Assembly: GCF_937123705.1 (NCBI RefSeq)
Contig: NZ_CAKZKO010000204.1
Span: forward strand, 42,354-106,353
DNA: 64,000 nt
Reading direction: 5' to 3'
Source: an uncultured Paraglaciecola sp.
GTDB taxonomy: Bacteria; Pseudomonadota; Gammaproteobacteria; Enterobacterales; Alteromonadaceae
The notes under the pieces were generated by a model. That model searched no databases. It was not told the DNA's origin and saw only the letters and a list, made by a program, of their open reading frames with translations. A program made the position numbers and the translations under genes. Shown piece after piece: positions 1 through 9,102 of the stretch (its first letter is position 1; the number at the start of each line of letters is the position of its first letter).

Positions 1-543
1 AATGCTTGTGAGCTATTTCTAAATGATGCGCTAATTCAAATGAGTGTGAGTTTTCCAGACCTATCTATACGAGCAGAAATGCTAAATACCGAGCAATTAT
101 CTCGGCAATTGCATGAACGGGTTATAGATATTGCCTTTAGTACTGAGCCGTTGAAATCCGATGATGTTGAAAATGTTGCCATTAATCTGGCAGCCCTTGG
201 TTTGTATTCTACCTATGGTACTCAACACGAGGAATCGCTACAAAACTATGTACATATTGATTGGGGTGTAAAAATTAGCGAATCATTTTATCAACTATTT
301 CCAATGGCCAGACGGGCGGCGTTTAAATCGAGCTCTTTGAGTATTGTAAGCAATTACATTCGAGCAAAAGGTGGCGCTGTACTGCTGACCGAAAACTTGG
401 CCAAGGAACTTAATTTGTCCAAAATTATTGGTTTAGAAGAAACGAGAGAAAAACTAACAGTGACAACATATTTAGTGTATTTGAAAGATATTAAAAACAC
501 AGCTTTGTCTGAACTCATAAACTTCTATCGTTTAAGTATATAG
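1..543 (+). CDS. LysR-type transcriptional regulator, 3' part only (cut by window start)
   Basis: The reading frame is open from the first base to a TAG stop at 541-543, so the gene begins upstream of the window. An internal ATG at 40 is not the true start. The visible ~180 residues resemble the C-terminal effector-binding (periplasmic-binding-protein-like) domain of LysR regulators: a segment around VIDIAFSTEP followed by a lobe ending GGAVLLTENLAKEL, the usual strand order in that fold. The N-terminal helix-turn-helix is outside the window. LysR proteins bind promoters and respond to small ligands; the target here is unknown. The next gene, an MFS transporter, starts 88 bp downstream on the same strand and could be co-transcribed or regulated, which is inference only. 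Confidence 0.75.
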   Translation, partial: NACELFLNDALIQMSVSFPDLSIRAEMLNTEQLSRQLHERVIDIAFSTEPLKSDDVENVAINLAALGLYSTYGTQHEESLQNYVHIDWGVKISESFYQLFPMARRAAFKSSSLSIVSNYIRAKGGAVLLTENLAKELNLSKIIGLEETREKLTVTTYLVYLKDIKNTALSELINFYRLSI

Positions 544-631
544 AACTTGGATGCCGATACTGAAGGAATGAATAGTTGTTAAGTTTTTTAGACATTCCAC
601 AACAATCCCCTGACATTTTTGAGTAATATCT

Positions 632-2995
632 GTGCAAAAAACACTTATTTCACTGACTTCATTATTTATTAGTTGTTTCATCCTGTTCCTAGGAAATGGG
701 TTAATCAATGTACTGCTGCCGGTGCGAATGGGGCTAGATGGGGTTAATATTGATACTATTGGTATTGTATTATCTCTATATTATGCAGGTATGCTGATTG
801 GGGCGATCTATGGCAAAAACCTAATCAAAAGAGCTGGTCATATACGGATGTTTTCCAGTTGTGTAGCCCTTGGAGCGGTTAGCATTCTGCTATGTAGTCT
901 CTATTCCAATCCCATTATGTGGGGGGCTATGCGCGTGGTGATTGGCTTCTGTAATGCTTGTGCGTTAACGGCCATTGAAAGTTGGTTGAGTGATAGTTCG
1001 AGTAAAAATAATCGCGGAAAAATCCTTGCAACCTATAATGCTGTGGTACTTGCTGGCTTATTTGGTGGACAGTTTTTAATAAATATTGCAGATCCTATCA
1101 ATACCAGTTTATTCGTTATTGCAGGGATTTTATTATGCGCGGCTACTATACCCATTGGCTTGAGCACTAAAAAAGGCCCGAAGATAGAATTGGTCGATCC
1201 AATGCCTTTAGCAAGGCTCTACCATATTTCCCCCTTAGGAGTTTTTAGCTGTTTGATAGCGGGAGTTGTATATTCTGCACTCTTTAATTTACTTCCTGTA
1301 TTCGCCCATGATTTCAATATTGTTGGCCTCCAAATGTCTTGGTATTTGGGCGCTGGTATATTTGGCGCTTTAGTGTTGCAGTTTCCTGTAGGGTACTTAT
1401 CTGATTGTTTTGATCGAAGAAAAGTGTTGCTTGTCCTACTCGTCATTTCAGCAAGCGCTGGGCTTATAAATATTATCTTCGCGCAATTGGGATTCTCATT
1501 CCCGATGTTTGTAGCTACTGCAATATCCTGTGGCATAGTAGCCTGTATTTACCCTCTGAGTATTGCCGAAGCGTTCGACAGATTGCGCCAAAGTGAAATG
1601 GTAGCGGCTATGGGATCTATGATCATTGCCTTCTCTGTAGGAGGGGTGTTAGGCCCAATTTTAGCGTCCATCGCTATGACCTATTTTGGGGCAGCTGGAT
1701 TATTTTATTTCTTAGCTCTGGTGCAATGTGTACTGGCCGTGTTTGTTATTTATAGAATGAGAGTTCGACAGGCCTTGCCAATTGACCAGCAAGAACATTT
1801 TGTTATGCAAAACTCCGCTGCGCCTCCTTCAGTAGAGCTTGATCCACGTTCCGAATATGCAGAGCAGGTTCAAACAATAAGTGCCGAAGGAAAGACGGCC
1901 AAGGCCATCGCAAAAGTTGACCCGGTAGCAGCCGTGAATATGGTGAAAGCAATCAGTATTGTAAAACCTTCTCTTGCCATAGACGTTGCCGCGACCATTG
2001 CTAAAGTCAGAAATATTGACTTAATACAACTCATGGATACATTGATGCAAAGCCTGCCTTATGAAGCCTCTAAGTCCACTAAAGCCCTTGTCACGGCGCG
2101 GCCAGAGTTTGCATTTGAACTGATAATGCGGCTTGGGAAATTTTATCCAGAGCATGTTGTAACTGTAGCCGAAGAAATTGGCCAAGCGTTACCCGAACTG
2201 CGCGTAATAACAACTAAAGCAGTGATGGAGGTAATGCCTGAATCTGCGCTAGAAATGGCAGAGTACTATGCCCATTTGTTATCTGAGGAGCATGAGGCGA
2301 TACGACCGGCAGAACGAGATGATGATAGGACTGAAGAACATGCAGTGAACATTAGTGCCGAGCTTTGGCAGGGCTTGGCAGAGCAAGCCATAGAGGTGGC
2401 GGTTGCAATGGCCGATGCAATACCAGAATCAGCAGCAACTCTAGCCCAAGAATATATTGCATCTAATGCTGGTGTTACTTCTGATCTTGTACAAGAAAGT
2501 AATACACCTAGCCGAAAGGTAAATGCAGATATAGTTGAGACAGAGCAAGTACATGATGAAAGTGAGTTTGAGAGCACTGTCGAATTGGTCTCTCGAATTG
2601 CCGACGTAGCGCCTAAGCAGGCTTTGGATATGGCCGTGGCGGTAGTGAATGTATTACCCGACAGTGCAGCAGATGTTGCAACAGCAATGGCGGCTAAACT
2701 GAGCGGCCTTGAAGCTACTAATGAAACTGGCAGTGTTAACAGTGGGATCCAAGTGTTTACTCAAAATGAAACAGAAACTCAGACTGAGGACAACATGGAA
2801 CATCAACAAGCTGTCGAGTTGGTGAATCGTTTAGCCGATGCTTCACCAGATAATGCATTGGATGTGGCTGTTGCCGTTGTAGAGGTGCTACCTGAGTCTG
2901 CTTCAAAAGTCGTTGATGCTATGAGTGAAGGAGACGAGTCTGTTGATGAAGAGTGGATGACCGCGATGAGTGATAAACCAAAAGTATTCGAATGA
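632..2995 (+). CDS. MFS transporter with a long repetitive cytoplasmic C-terminal tail
   Basis: 787 residues from a GTG start. Residues ~1-376 form a complete 12-helix major facilitator domain of the YcaD-like sugar/drug transporter type, with conserved loops such as GYLSDCFDRRK (~254-264). The remaining ~410 residues are not membrane-like. They are Ala/Val/Glu-rich and carry degenerate repeats with the pattern ELVxRxADxxPxxALDxAVAVVxVLPxSA, clearest at ~650-690 and ~735-775, with weaker copies from ~420 on. Such a tail is absent from ordinary MFS proteins of ~400 residues; it is probably a helical cytoplasmic repeat domain. Substrate unknown. It lies 88 bp after a LysR fragment. A palindromic repeat element follows 26 bp after the stop. 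The transporter call is firm; the tail's role is unknown. Confidence 0.8.
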   Translation: MQKTLISLTSLFISCFILFLGNGLINVLLPVRMGLDGVNIDTIGIVLSLYYAGMLIGAIYGKNLIKRAGHIRMFSSCVALGAVSILLCSLYSNPIMWGAMRVVIGFCNACALTAIESWLSDSSSKNNRGKILATYNAVVLAGLFGGQFLINIADPINTSLFVIAGILLCAATIPIGLSTKKGPKIELVDPMPLARLYHISPLGVFSCLIAGVVYSALFNLLPVFAHDFNIVGLQMSWYLGAGIFGALVLQFPVGYLSDCFDRRKVLLVLLVISASAGLINIIFAQLGFSFPMFVATAISCGIVACIYPLSIAEAFDRLRQSEMVAAMGSMIIAFSVGGVLGPILASIAMTYFGAAGLFYFLALVQCVLAVFVIYRMRVRQALPIDQQEHFVMQNSAAPPSVELDPRSEYAEQVQTISAEGKTAKAIAKVDPVAAVNMVKAISIVKPSLAIDVAATIAKVRNIDLIQLMDTLMQSLPYEASKSTKALVTARPEFAFELIMRLGKFYPEHVVTVAEEIGQALPELRVITTKAVMEVMPESALEMAEYYAHLLSEEHEAIRPAERDDDRTEEHAVNISAELWQGLAEQAIEVAVAMADAIPESAATLAQEYIASNAGVTSDLVQESNTPSRKVNADIVETEQVHDESEFESTVELVSRIADVAPKQALDMAVAVVNVLPDSAADVATAMAAKLSGLEATNETGSVNSGIQVFTQNETETQTEDNMEHQQAVELVNRLADASPDNALDVAVAVVEVLPESASKVVDAMSEGDESVDEEWMTAMSDKPKVFE

Positions 2996-3021
2996 GTTTT
3001 TGCTACTTTGAAGGAACAGTT

Positions 3022-3114
3022 ATACCAATTCATCCTAACAATTAGTCACTCAGAGAACACCAGCGACGTTTAAATCTCGCTGAGTGATCAATTGTTAGGA
3101 TGGATTAATGGTAT
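3022..3114. repeat. Palindromic dispersed element, copy 1 (93 bp)
   Basis: Starts ATACCAATTCATCCTAACAA and ends with the near-exact inverse TTGTTAGGATGG...TGGTAT. The arms are ~32-35 bp with a short centre and include CACTCAG/CTGAGTG. Related copies lie at 8850, 41833, 45505, 55093, 58364, 60412 and 63927. It looks like an internally deleted form of the 166-bp copy at 8850-9015. No coding capacity. Confidence 0.85.
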
Positions 3115-3151
3115 TAGATAGTTCCTAAGTTTGAGATAAATACCTTCAATC

Positions 3152-3182
3152 AAAAAAGCCAGTCAGATGAACTGACTGGCTT
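3152..3182 (-). terminator. Rho-independent terminator of the acylase gene
   Basis: Perfect 11-bp stem (3156-3166 with 3172-3182, AAGCCAGTCAG/CTGACTGGCTT), 5-nt loop, followed on the minus strand by a run of T. It lies 27 bp beyond the stop codon at 3209. Confidence 0.85.
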
Positions 3183-3208
3183 GCTAATTTTTGATTATAG
3201 TATGCTTG

Positions 3209-5677
3209 TTATTCGTCGATACTAATGCTTTCGCCTATAGCTTGAGCCGCAATTTCTTCAGGGCTAAAAGCCATAGGTATCCAGTTCTTCTCAGAATAGC
3301 GACGAGTTTGGTCGCGATGATGAGGGCTGGTTTTATCGGCCGATTGTGAGAAGCCTAATAGTGCTTCTGCAATTGGACCATTGGCATCCCAAGTGACCGT
3401 TTGCATATAGGTTGGTCCGTGTGTGACTGGACTATATACTCCGTTTTCATTGGCGCCAGGAGTAGACACAACATTAAAGACTCCTTCTTGGCCACGGCCT
3501 CCGTGCATTGGGATGTGCTCACCATCATTACCGGCATCGGTTTCAAATTGCAGGTTACCCCACTGTTCGTCTAAGGCTACGTTGCGATCAACAAAAAATT
3601 GAATCGCATCACCTAACGCTTGACGGGTAGTTTGATTAATGATCAAATCTCTAGGAGTGTTGACAGGATCGGCTTCATCAAATGGCACACTAAAGGCAGT
3701 ATCAATATTGCCTTCGTAGTTTACGCGGCGAGAAAACTCTCTAAATATGTGAGCCCCACGACTGCCAACGTTGTTAGCTCTATCCCAATCATCCAGAATG
3801 GCACATGCGCTTGTTGCATCAACTGTACCACCGCCTGTGATGGGCATAAGTGGATTAGCTTCGCAGTCGGTCAGTACGTCATCTAGCACCATTTCGGCGG
3901 CGTAATTACGATTACTGTAACCTACCTCTTGTAATTTACGTAAGCTGAATTTATTGCCCCCTAATCCATCCTCGCCACTTAATCTATCTTGCACTTGGAT
4001 CACGCCCATACGGGTACGTAATAAACGCGGCGCGGCAGCGTCTACATTGACACCCGGTCTGGCGAGTAAGTTGCGGCGCAGCAAAGGCGAGAACTCTTCA
4101 TCAAGGGGGGTGTCAGGATTACTCATCCAGTAACTGTCGTTAGAGTTAGTGGAGTAGGTTGTATTCAATAATACTGGCAAGTTTGATGCACCAAAAATAC
4201 CGGCTTGAGGAGAATCGTCATCTACTCCCCATTCACAGGCTGCGGTACTGCCATCTAGCCCCGGAATACCGGAAGCGGCTAAAGCTTGTAGCGCCGGGCT
4301 GGTTGCAATACAGCCTAAAAACTTACTGGTGCTTACATGAGGCACAGTTGATAAGTCGGCATATAATGCTTTGCCATGGCGGTCGGCTGCTATGGTGTTA
4401 ACAAAAGGTAGACCAATTATGCTCTTCATTCTGTCTAACAAGTCTTCGGTGCTGGTGGCCTTATTCATCGAATACCATTGGTTTAACCCGCGAGGATTTT
4501 CTGAAGAAGCATCACGAATAGAAAATGCTAGATTTAAGGTTCCCCATGGTGGGAGCGCGCCATTAACTAAATTCGCAGCTAACATGGGGCCATAATGTGA
4601 CGTATATATAGCTCCCTGGTGGCTTGAACCATCGGGCAGGGCCACACTCACTTCATGTTTTTCAATATCACGCTGTTCCATTTCACCTTCGGCGTTTTGG
4701 TAATGATATTTCATGCTATCGCCATCAACCAAGGCCAATTGATATAAAGTAAAGCGTTTGGCGGTAGATACTGTGTGGCTCCAAGCTACATCATTGTTAA
4801 AACCAATATTGACGAAAGGTTGGCCTTGTTGGCCGGCGCCCATAACGTCGATTTCTCCGGGAATAGTTAGATGAAACTCATAAAATCGTTGTACCCCTTG
4901 CCAAGGTTCATGGGGATTACCATAAAGCATACCGCTACCATTTTCGGTTACGTCGCTGCCTAAGGCATAAGCATTACTGCCCCCTGTGAGTACATTGATT
5001 TTGGATAGGTCAATATCTGCTTTTGCTGCAACAACTTGGCCCTTCATTCCTGTTGGGGCAGGAGGCGTGGCATAAACTATAGGGCTGATAAAATTAGATA
5101 GTCCTCCACGTAAGTTACCTTTGTTGTATACCGCGGCCAAATCTAATTCAGTGATTTCGGTCACCCAAGCCTGACCTGCACAGGCAGGATCGATGTTGTC
5201 TATGCCGTTATCTCTAACGAAACGGCTATATCCAGCAGCATAACCTTTAATGGCATCCCGTACCTCGGGTTCCATTTCATCGAGTAACTCGCTTCTACGC
5301 TCAACTCGGTTATACCAAGTGTAAAAAATATCGCGACTAATATTGCCCTGGTTAGGATCTAAATGCAGCGCACTGGTACCGCTAGACACAACGATTTCAC
5401 GGGCCAATGAACAAATATTGTCTTGTGCAAAGGCATAACCTAATCCATAGCCTAAGCCTTTATAATCTTGCGCGGTAATATGGGGGATACCAAATTTAGT
5501 ACGCTGAATATCTGCTGAAAATTCTGGTGGCTGTGGCGGCTCAGGGGTTGGGTTTTCTATTACTTCAGGGGCATCATCATCATCGTCATCATTGCAACCA
5601 GATAGACTCAATGTTGCGGCTAAAGTGATACCTGCAAGTACTGCCATACTCAGTTTTTTAAAGTGAAATTTTTGCAT
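3209..5677 (-). CDS. Penicillin-amidase (acylase) family lipoprotein
   Basis: 822 residues. N-terminal hydrophobic segment ending in lipobox LSGC (Cys28), followed by an acidic Asp run and a Pro-rich linker, so the protein is probably an exported lipoprotein. The body matches the N-terminal-nucleophile acylase family (penicillin amidase, AHL acylase PvdQ/QuiP). These enzymes are made as a precursor that cleaves itself so that a Ser becomes the N-terminus of the beta chain; that Ser is seen in GGSNAYALG at ~234, followed by GNPHEPW. Family members hydrolyse amides such as beta-lactams or acyl-homoserine lactones; the substrate cannot be read from sequence. Single gene with its own terminator, unrelated neighbours. 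Confidence 0.88.
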   Translation of the reverse strand: MQKFHFKKLSMAVLAGITLAATLSLSGCNDDDDDDAPEVIENPTPEPPQPPEFSADIQRTKFGIPHITAQDYKGLGYGLGYAFAQDNICSLAREIVVSSGTSALHLDPNQGNISRDIFYTWYNRVERRSELLDEMEPEVRDAIKGYAAGYSRFVRDNGIDNIDPACAGQAWVTEITELDLAAVYNKGNLRGGLSNFISPIVYATPPAPTGMKGQVVAAKADIDLSKINVLTGGSNAYALGSDVTENGSGMLYGNPHEPWQGVQRFYEFHLTIPGEIDVMGAGQQGQPFVNIGFNNDVAWSHTVSTAKRFTLYQLALVDGDSMKYHYQNAEGEMEQRDIEKHEVSVALPDGSSHQGAIYTSHYGPMLAANLVNGALPPWGTLNLAFSIRDASSENPRGLNQWYSMNKATSTEDLLDRMKSIIGLPFVNTIAADRHGKALYADLSTVPHVSTSKFLGCIATSPALQALAASGIPGLDGSTAACEWGVDDDSPQAGIFGASNLPVLLNTTYSTNSNDSYWMSNPDTPLDEEFSPLLRRNLLARPGVNVDAAAPRLLRTRMGVIQVQDRLSGEDGLGGNKFSLRKLQEVGYSNRNYAAEMVLDDVLTDCEANPLMPITGGGTVDATSACAILDDWDRANNVGSRGAHIFREFSRRVNYEGNIDTAFSVPFDEADPVNTPRDLIINQTTRQALGDAIQFFVDRNVALDEQWGNLQFETDAGNDGEHIPMHGGRGQEGVFNVVSTPGANENGVYSPVTHGPTYMQTVTWDANGPIAEALLGFSQSADKTSPHHRDQTRRYSEKNWIPMAFSPEEIAAQAIGESISIDE

Positions 5678-5899
5678 TTAGATCCTCATTTTCTGTTTTT
5701 GTACATTGTAAGGAGGGTGTTGCGTTTAAAAAATGCGCACAGGCTAGTTTCTTCATAATTTCATAGGCAAAGCAATACTTTTAATATTGTTTAAATTGAT
5801 GTTTTTCTATAAATAACGTTGTTAGGGAACTGGGCTGGTATAAATGCCTCAGCAAAACACCGCAAAGTTCAACTGGCCCTAGTGTCTTAAAAATAAAGG

Positions 5900-7099
5900 C
5901 TAGCCGTCTCTACCATCAGGTCTTGGGCTTGTGAGTATTCTGGCGTAAGCCACAACATAAATGCCAAAGGCGAATGCCCAGATTACGGCGGAGATCACAT
6001 TAAGATTTACACCCACATAACTCTGAATGTGAGCAGAGATAAGCCGAATGCTGGCGGCAATAATAATGACAATAAAGGCATATTTCATGGTCCAATTTGG
6101 AACAAGTGGCCTGCCAGAATGTCCCAGCGAAATTCGCGCAATCATGGCTAGTATTAACGAGCTCATGGCACCTGCTGTTAATCCGTGTAGTGCATTGGAT
6201 GCGGATATATTGACTCCAGCATAATGTAAAGCGAACAACATAAAGCTGATGGGGATAAACCAGTAGGCCAGATGTAACGACCAGACTAAGGGGGTCTTAA
6301 AGGTGACTTGGGGTCGCCAGCGAATTGCTCTGTAGCTGTGCGCCATTGCGCCGCTAAAAAATATCAACACCATAAGTTGACTAGGCAGCCTAAGCTGGAT
6401 ATTGGCAAAATGAATTACCACTAAACTGGCTGTTAGGGCTATTACCGATTTTTCAAGCCAAGTTAAATTCTCAACCTTTATAGTTTGTGTGCCATTTGCA
6501 GTAAACATAGGGAACACTCGACCAGCAATAACTGTCATTATCAGGGTGACTAGCATAACAGTGCTGTATAATCCTTGCGTAAAAAACTGTGCTTCGCCGG
6601 TGATAACCGAAAGATGGCTGAAGCCGTTAGCCGTTGCCAGTAACATTAATAGGGGGACAAAAACCAAGTTGCGATATTGTTTCACTTTTAATACTAAGCG
6701 GGCTAAAAATAGCGCGGCAAGCAGTAAAAAGCTGATATCAACTAGGGCGGTAAACCACAAAGATGTATCCAACAGCATCAAAATACGAGCCAATAACCAC
6801 AATCCAAAAAGCAATATTAAAGGTTTACCATTAGTGGCGCGCAAGCCGGTCCAACTTTGTACCGCTGTTAGTAAAAAGCCTACAATAATCGCAGCTACAA
6901 AACCGAATAACATTTCGTGTGCATGCCAAAAAAATACCCCACCGTAAGGGATAAACTGTAGCTCTCCTGCCAATATCGCTGCCCAAGCAGTGATGGACAA
7001 AATTGAAAAGATACATCCAAACAGAAAAAATGGCCGAAATGCCTGTCGCCAAATCGGTGAGATATTTTGCTGTTGTACTGGATCTGAAATATTTAACAT
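5900..7099 (-). CDS. nnrS: NnrS family membrane protein (nitric oxide response)
   Basis: 399 residues, about 12 hydrophobic helices and few charged loops. It contains the family segments AFRPFFLFG near the N-terminus, WHAHEMLFGF (~50) and GRVFPMFTANG (~190), including conserved histidines that in characterised NnrS proteins fit haem/copper binding. NnrS protects cells against nitric oxide stress and is typically controlled by NsrR. That context is present: the gene is downstream of a small membrane-protein gene (42 bp gap), and nsrR is divergently encoded next to it. Length is normal for the family. Regulation by NsrR is inferred from gene order and the operator-like sequence at 7392-7411. 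Confidence 0.9.
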   Translation of the reverse strand: MLNISDPVQQQNISPIWRQAFRPFFLFGCIFSILSITAWAAILAGELQFIPYGGVFFWHAHEMLFGFVAAIIVGFLLTAVQSWTGLRATNGKPLILLFGLWLLARILMLLDTSLWFTALVDISFLLLAALFLARLVLKVKQYRNLVFVPLLMLLATANGFSHLSVITGEAQFFTQGLYSTVMLVTLIMTVIAGRVFPMFTANGTQTIKVENLTWLEKSVIALTASLVVIHFANIQLRLPSQLMVLIFFSGAMAHSYRAIRWRPQVTFKTPLVWSLHLAYWFIPISFMLFALHYAGVNISASNALHGLTAGAMSSLILAMIARISLGHSGRPLVPNWTMKYAFIVIIIAASIRLISAHIQSYVGVNLNVISAVIWAFAFGIYVVAYARILTSPRPDGRDG

Positions 7100-7141
7100 T
7101 TTACTACTCAGTCTTTACTTCATTTGTTAGGGAGAATAGGT

Positions 7142-7363
7142 TTAATTAAGAGCTTGGCCAAGTTGCTTTTGAGCGACTAAGCGTAAAACATAAGACACTT
7201 TAAAAAAACCAGCCAGTACAATTTGCGCCACATGTAACAATGTTAAACCTAGAAGCGGGAAGTGGCTCTCATAGCCATATGCCAATACAGCGCAGATAAC
7301 AAATATGCTGAATGTAGTCAGCATTGAAAAGTTTGCCAATTTAAGGAGTAACTTGTTATTCAT
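7142..7363 (-). CDS. Small two-helix membrane protein in the nsrR-nnrS locus
   Basis: 73 residues with two clear hydrophobic helices (~12-31 and ~36-54) and a basic C-terminus. I do not recognise a named family. It is the first gene of the minus-strand unit leading into nnrS, with a 42-bp gap, and its start faces nsrR across a 129-bp intergenic region. Position suggests a role in the nitric oxide response, perhaps as an accessory membrane subunit of NnrS, but this is inference from neighbourhood. The start ATG at 7363 follows an ACTTTTTAAAGG-type upstream sequence containing a plausible AAGG ribosome binding site. Confidence 0.75.
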   Translation of the reverse strand: MNNKLLLKLANFSMLTTFSIFVICAVLAYGYESHFPLLGLTLLHVAQIVLAGFFKVSYVLRLVAQKQLGQALN

Positions 7364-7391
7364 AACATGCCTTTAAAAAGTATCTTTTGTT

Positions 7392-7411
7392 AAGGTGCAT
7401 ATTAGATGTAT
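7392..7411. promoter_or_regulatory. Candidate NsrR operator between nnrS operon and nsrR
   Basis: Two half-site-like words, AAGGTGCAT (7392-7400) and TAGATGTAT (7403-7411), lie 11 bp apart in the divergent intergenic region. Known gammaproteobacterial NsrR half-sites resemble AAGATGCATTT. The two halves are in direct rather than inverted orientation, so the match is partial. Confidence 0.4.
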
Positions 7412-7448
7412 TATATAAAGGTGTCAAACAGACATTAAAAATTTAAAT

Positions 7449-7472
7449 AATTATCCCGAGTTCGGGTTAATT
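7449..7472. promoter_or_regulatory. Imperfect CCCGA/TCGGG palindrome upstream of nsrR
   Basis: 24-bp dyad, 20 bp before the nsrR start. The right arm, TTCGGGTTAATT, is shared exactly with the palindrome at 13843-13868 in front of the phasin gene, and identity runs on through AAAC. Two mismatches between arms. The binding factor is unknown; a DNA-binding protein site fits better than a terminator because no T-run follows and a gene starts directly after it. Confidence 0.5.
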
Positions 7473-7492
7473 AAACTAACTGAAGACCGCTT

Positions 7493-7930
7493 ATGCAACT
7501 GACCCGTTATACTGACTATGGACTGCGCACCCTTATCTATCTGGCATTACTGCCTAAAGACAAACGCGCCAGCATTGATGAAATTAGCCGTATTTACGAC
7601 ATTTCTAGAAATAACGTAAATAAAATTGTGCATCAACTGGGCAAGGCTGGGATCATTGAAACTAAGCGGGGCAAGGGTGGAGGGTTTCTTTTAAAGCGTG
7701 ATCCGGCGATGCTTAATATCGCCGAAGTTGTGCTGCTACTGGAAAACACATTGCAGGTAGTTGAGTGTCAATCGCCTCAATGTAAAATACTACCAGCTTG
7801 CAAACTTAAAGGGATATTAGGCCAAGCGACTCAAGCATTTTTGGATTGCCTAAAGACTTACACTTTGGCTGACTTAATAGAAAGTGAGAGCAATAATTTG
7901 ATCCAAATTCTGAATCTTGAATCATATTAA
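7493..7930 (+). CDS. nsrR: Rrf2-family nitric oxide-sensing repressor NsrR
   Basis: 145 residues. N-terminal winged helix of the Rrf2 family, beginning MQLTRYTDYGLRTLIYLA, which is highly characteristic of NsrR. Three cysteines in the pattern C-x4-C-x5-C (CQSPQCKILPAC, ~93-104) are the [2Fe-2S]/[4Fe-4S] cluster ligands of this family. NsrR binds its operators through the cluster and releases when nitric oxide damages it, derepressing NO-defence genes. Here it is divergent from a small membrane protein and nnrS, the expected partners. The recognition helix carries SRNNVNKIVHQL, close to other NsrR proteins. Length is normal. Confidence 0.93.
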   Translation: MQLTRYTDYGLRTLIYLALLPKDKRASIDEISRIYDISRNNVNKIVHQLGKAGIIETKRGKGGGFLLKRDPAMLNIAEVVLLLENTLQVVECQSPQCKILPACKLKGILGQATQAFLDCLKTYTLADLIESESNNLIQILNLESY

Positions 7931-8026
7931 CTCGATCTTGTAGTGGTGCAATAAAATTTCAGGTGTAGGCCAAGGGCGGTGGTTAATTGTTTGGCATTAA
8001 GAGGCGCCGTTAATCCGTCAGGTGGG

Positions 8027-8758
8027 TTATTGGTATTTTTGTAATATTGCCTCTAATTGCCCTGTACTCTTTAAATTATATAGCTGGCTTTCAATTGAAC
8101 TTCTGAGTGTTTTGGGGAAATGATCCGAAAAACTCAAATTCACATCGTAGTTGGGGATGATATCTGAAAAGTCATGCACGTTTATTGATTCACTTGAAAT
8201 TCCCAATTTATGCAAATGATATCCAAGCCTTGAATTCATTTCTATGAAAGCGGTTACTCGCCCCTTTAGCACCATTTCTATAGCGGCCTTGTGAGTATTG
8301 ACATAAAAAACCTTTTCGGGTTTCTTGTTTATATAATCTATCAAGCCAGGATAACTAAAGCCTCGAATGAGCACTAAACTTTTATCGAGAATATCATCTA
8401 TTGATTTATAAGGTGTGCCTGCAGTGGTCATTAATACATGTCGAACTGTCATTAGTGGCGTGGCTGACAAATCGAAGGCTCGTGCATCTTGCCATTTAGC
8501 AGAGCCGTAAGTTAACCAAGGTTCTTTTGATTTTTCTAGTGTTACGACCATGCGCTTAAAGGGCAATGTTTTATATACTAGATTAACATTTGGCATATCT
8601 AGTTTTCTAATTACGTCTGTGACAATACCGCTATTTTCAGATGGGATTTGAATGGGTGCAGAAGATTTGTCGGAAATAAAATAAGTTACATCTATTACAT
8701 TGTTTGATTTTACAATGCCTGAATACAACAATAGTGCTAACGTCAATAATTTGTGCAT
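8027..8758 (-). CDS. Periplasmic substrate-binding protein-like, family 3 type
   Basis: 243 residues with an N-terminal signal peptide (MHKLLTLALLLYSGIVKS). The mature part resembles the solute-binding protein family 3 fold of amino acid ABC transporters. It has GIVTDVIRKL near the N-terminus, a first lobe with VTLEKSKEPWLTYG, and a hinge segment with DDILDKSLVLIRG. No transporter permease or ATPase is adjacent, so it is one of the many orphan periplasmic binding-fold proteins common in Alteromonadales; it may be a sensor or scavenging protein. It is flanked by nsrR and by a palindromic repeat element. The ligand is not predictable. Confidence 0.7.
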   Translation of the reverse strand: MHKLLTLALLLYSGIVKSNNVIDVTYFISDKSSAPIQIPSENSGIVTDVIRKLDMPNVNLVYKTLPFKRMVVTLEKSKEPWLTYGSAKWQDARAFDLSATPLMTVRHVLMTTAGTPYKSIDDILDKSLVLIRGFSYPGLIDYINKKPEKVFYVNTHKAAIEMVLKGRVTAFIEMNSRLGYHLHKLGISSESINVHDFSDIIPNYDVNLSFSDHFPKTLRSSIESQLYNLKSTGQLEAILQKYQ

Positions 8759-8849
8759 CTTAACTTATTTAACCAATTAGAATATTGTTTGATAATATAT
8801 CAAAAATAATCACTAATGGTAGTGATTCATCGTAGCTGAAATGAACATA

Positions 8850-9015
8850 ATACCATTGTCCATAAATAAGTGACCACTCAGAAAGGGCGAGTTTTAAAAG
8901 GGCTTACTCTGCGTTGCTCGAATTCGCAGTAGAATATCTATTACTTCATTCAAGGGCCTTGATTAAGCTATTTTAAACTCTCACTGAGTGAGCACTTATT
9001 TATTGAGATTGGTAT
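8850..9015. repeat. Palindromic dispersed element, copy 2 (166 bp, longest complete copy)
   Basis: Ends ATACCATTG...CATAAATAAGTG and CACTTATTTATTGAG...TTGGTAT are inverted repeats; inner words CACTCAG and CACTGAGTG also pair. The centre (8881-8975) has TTACTTCATTCAAGGGCCTTGATTAA, whose reverse complement recurs with changes in the last 50 bases of the window. No ORF. Together with the remaining bases it fills the 344-bp gap between the binding protein and ygiQ; nothing else was seen there. Confidence 0.8.
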
Positions 9016-9102
9016 AACTACTAATAGGCTGCTGAAATTAAGCCTACACATGATATAATCCCGCCGATTTTTTGAACAGCTACGTAGATTTCCGAGACCA
9101 TT

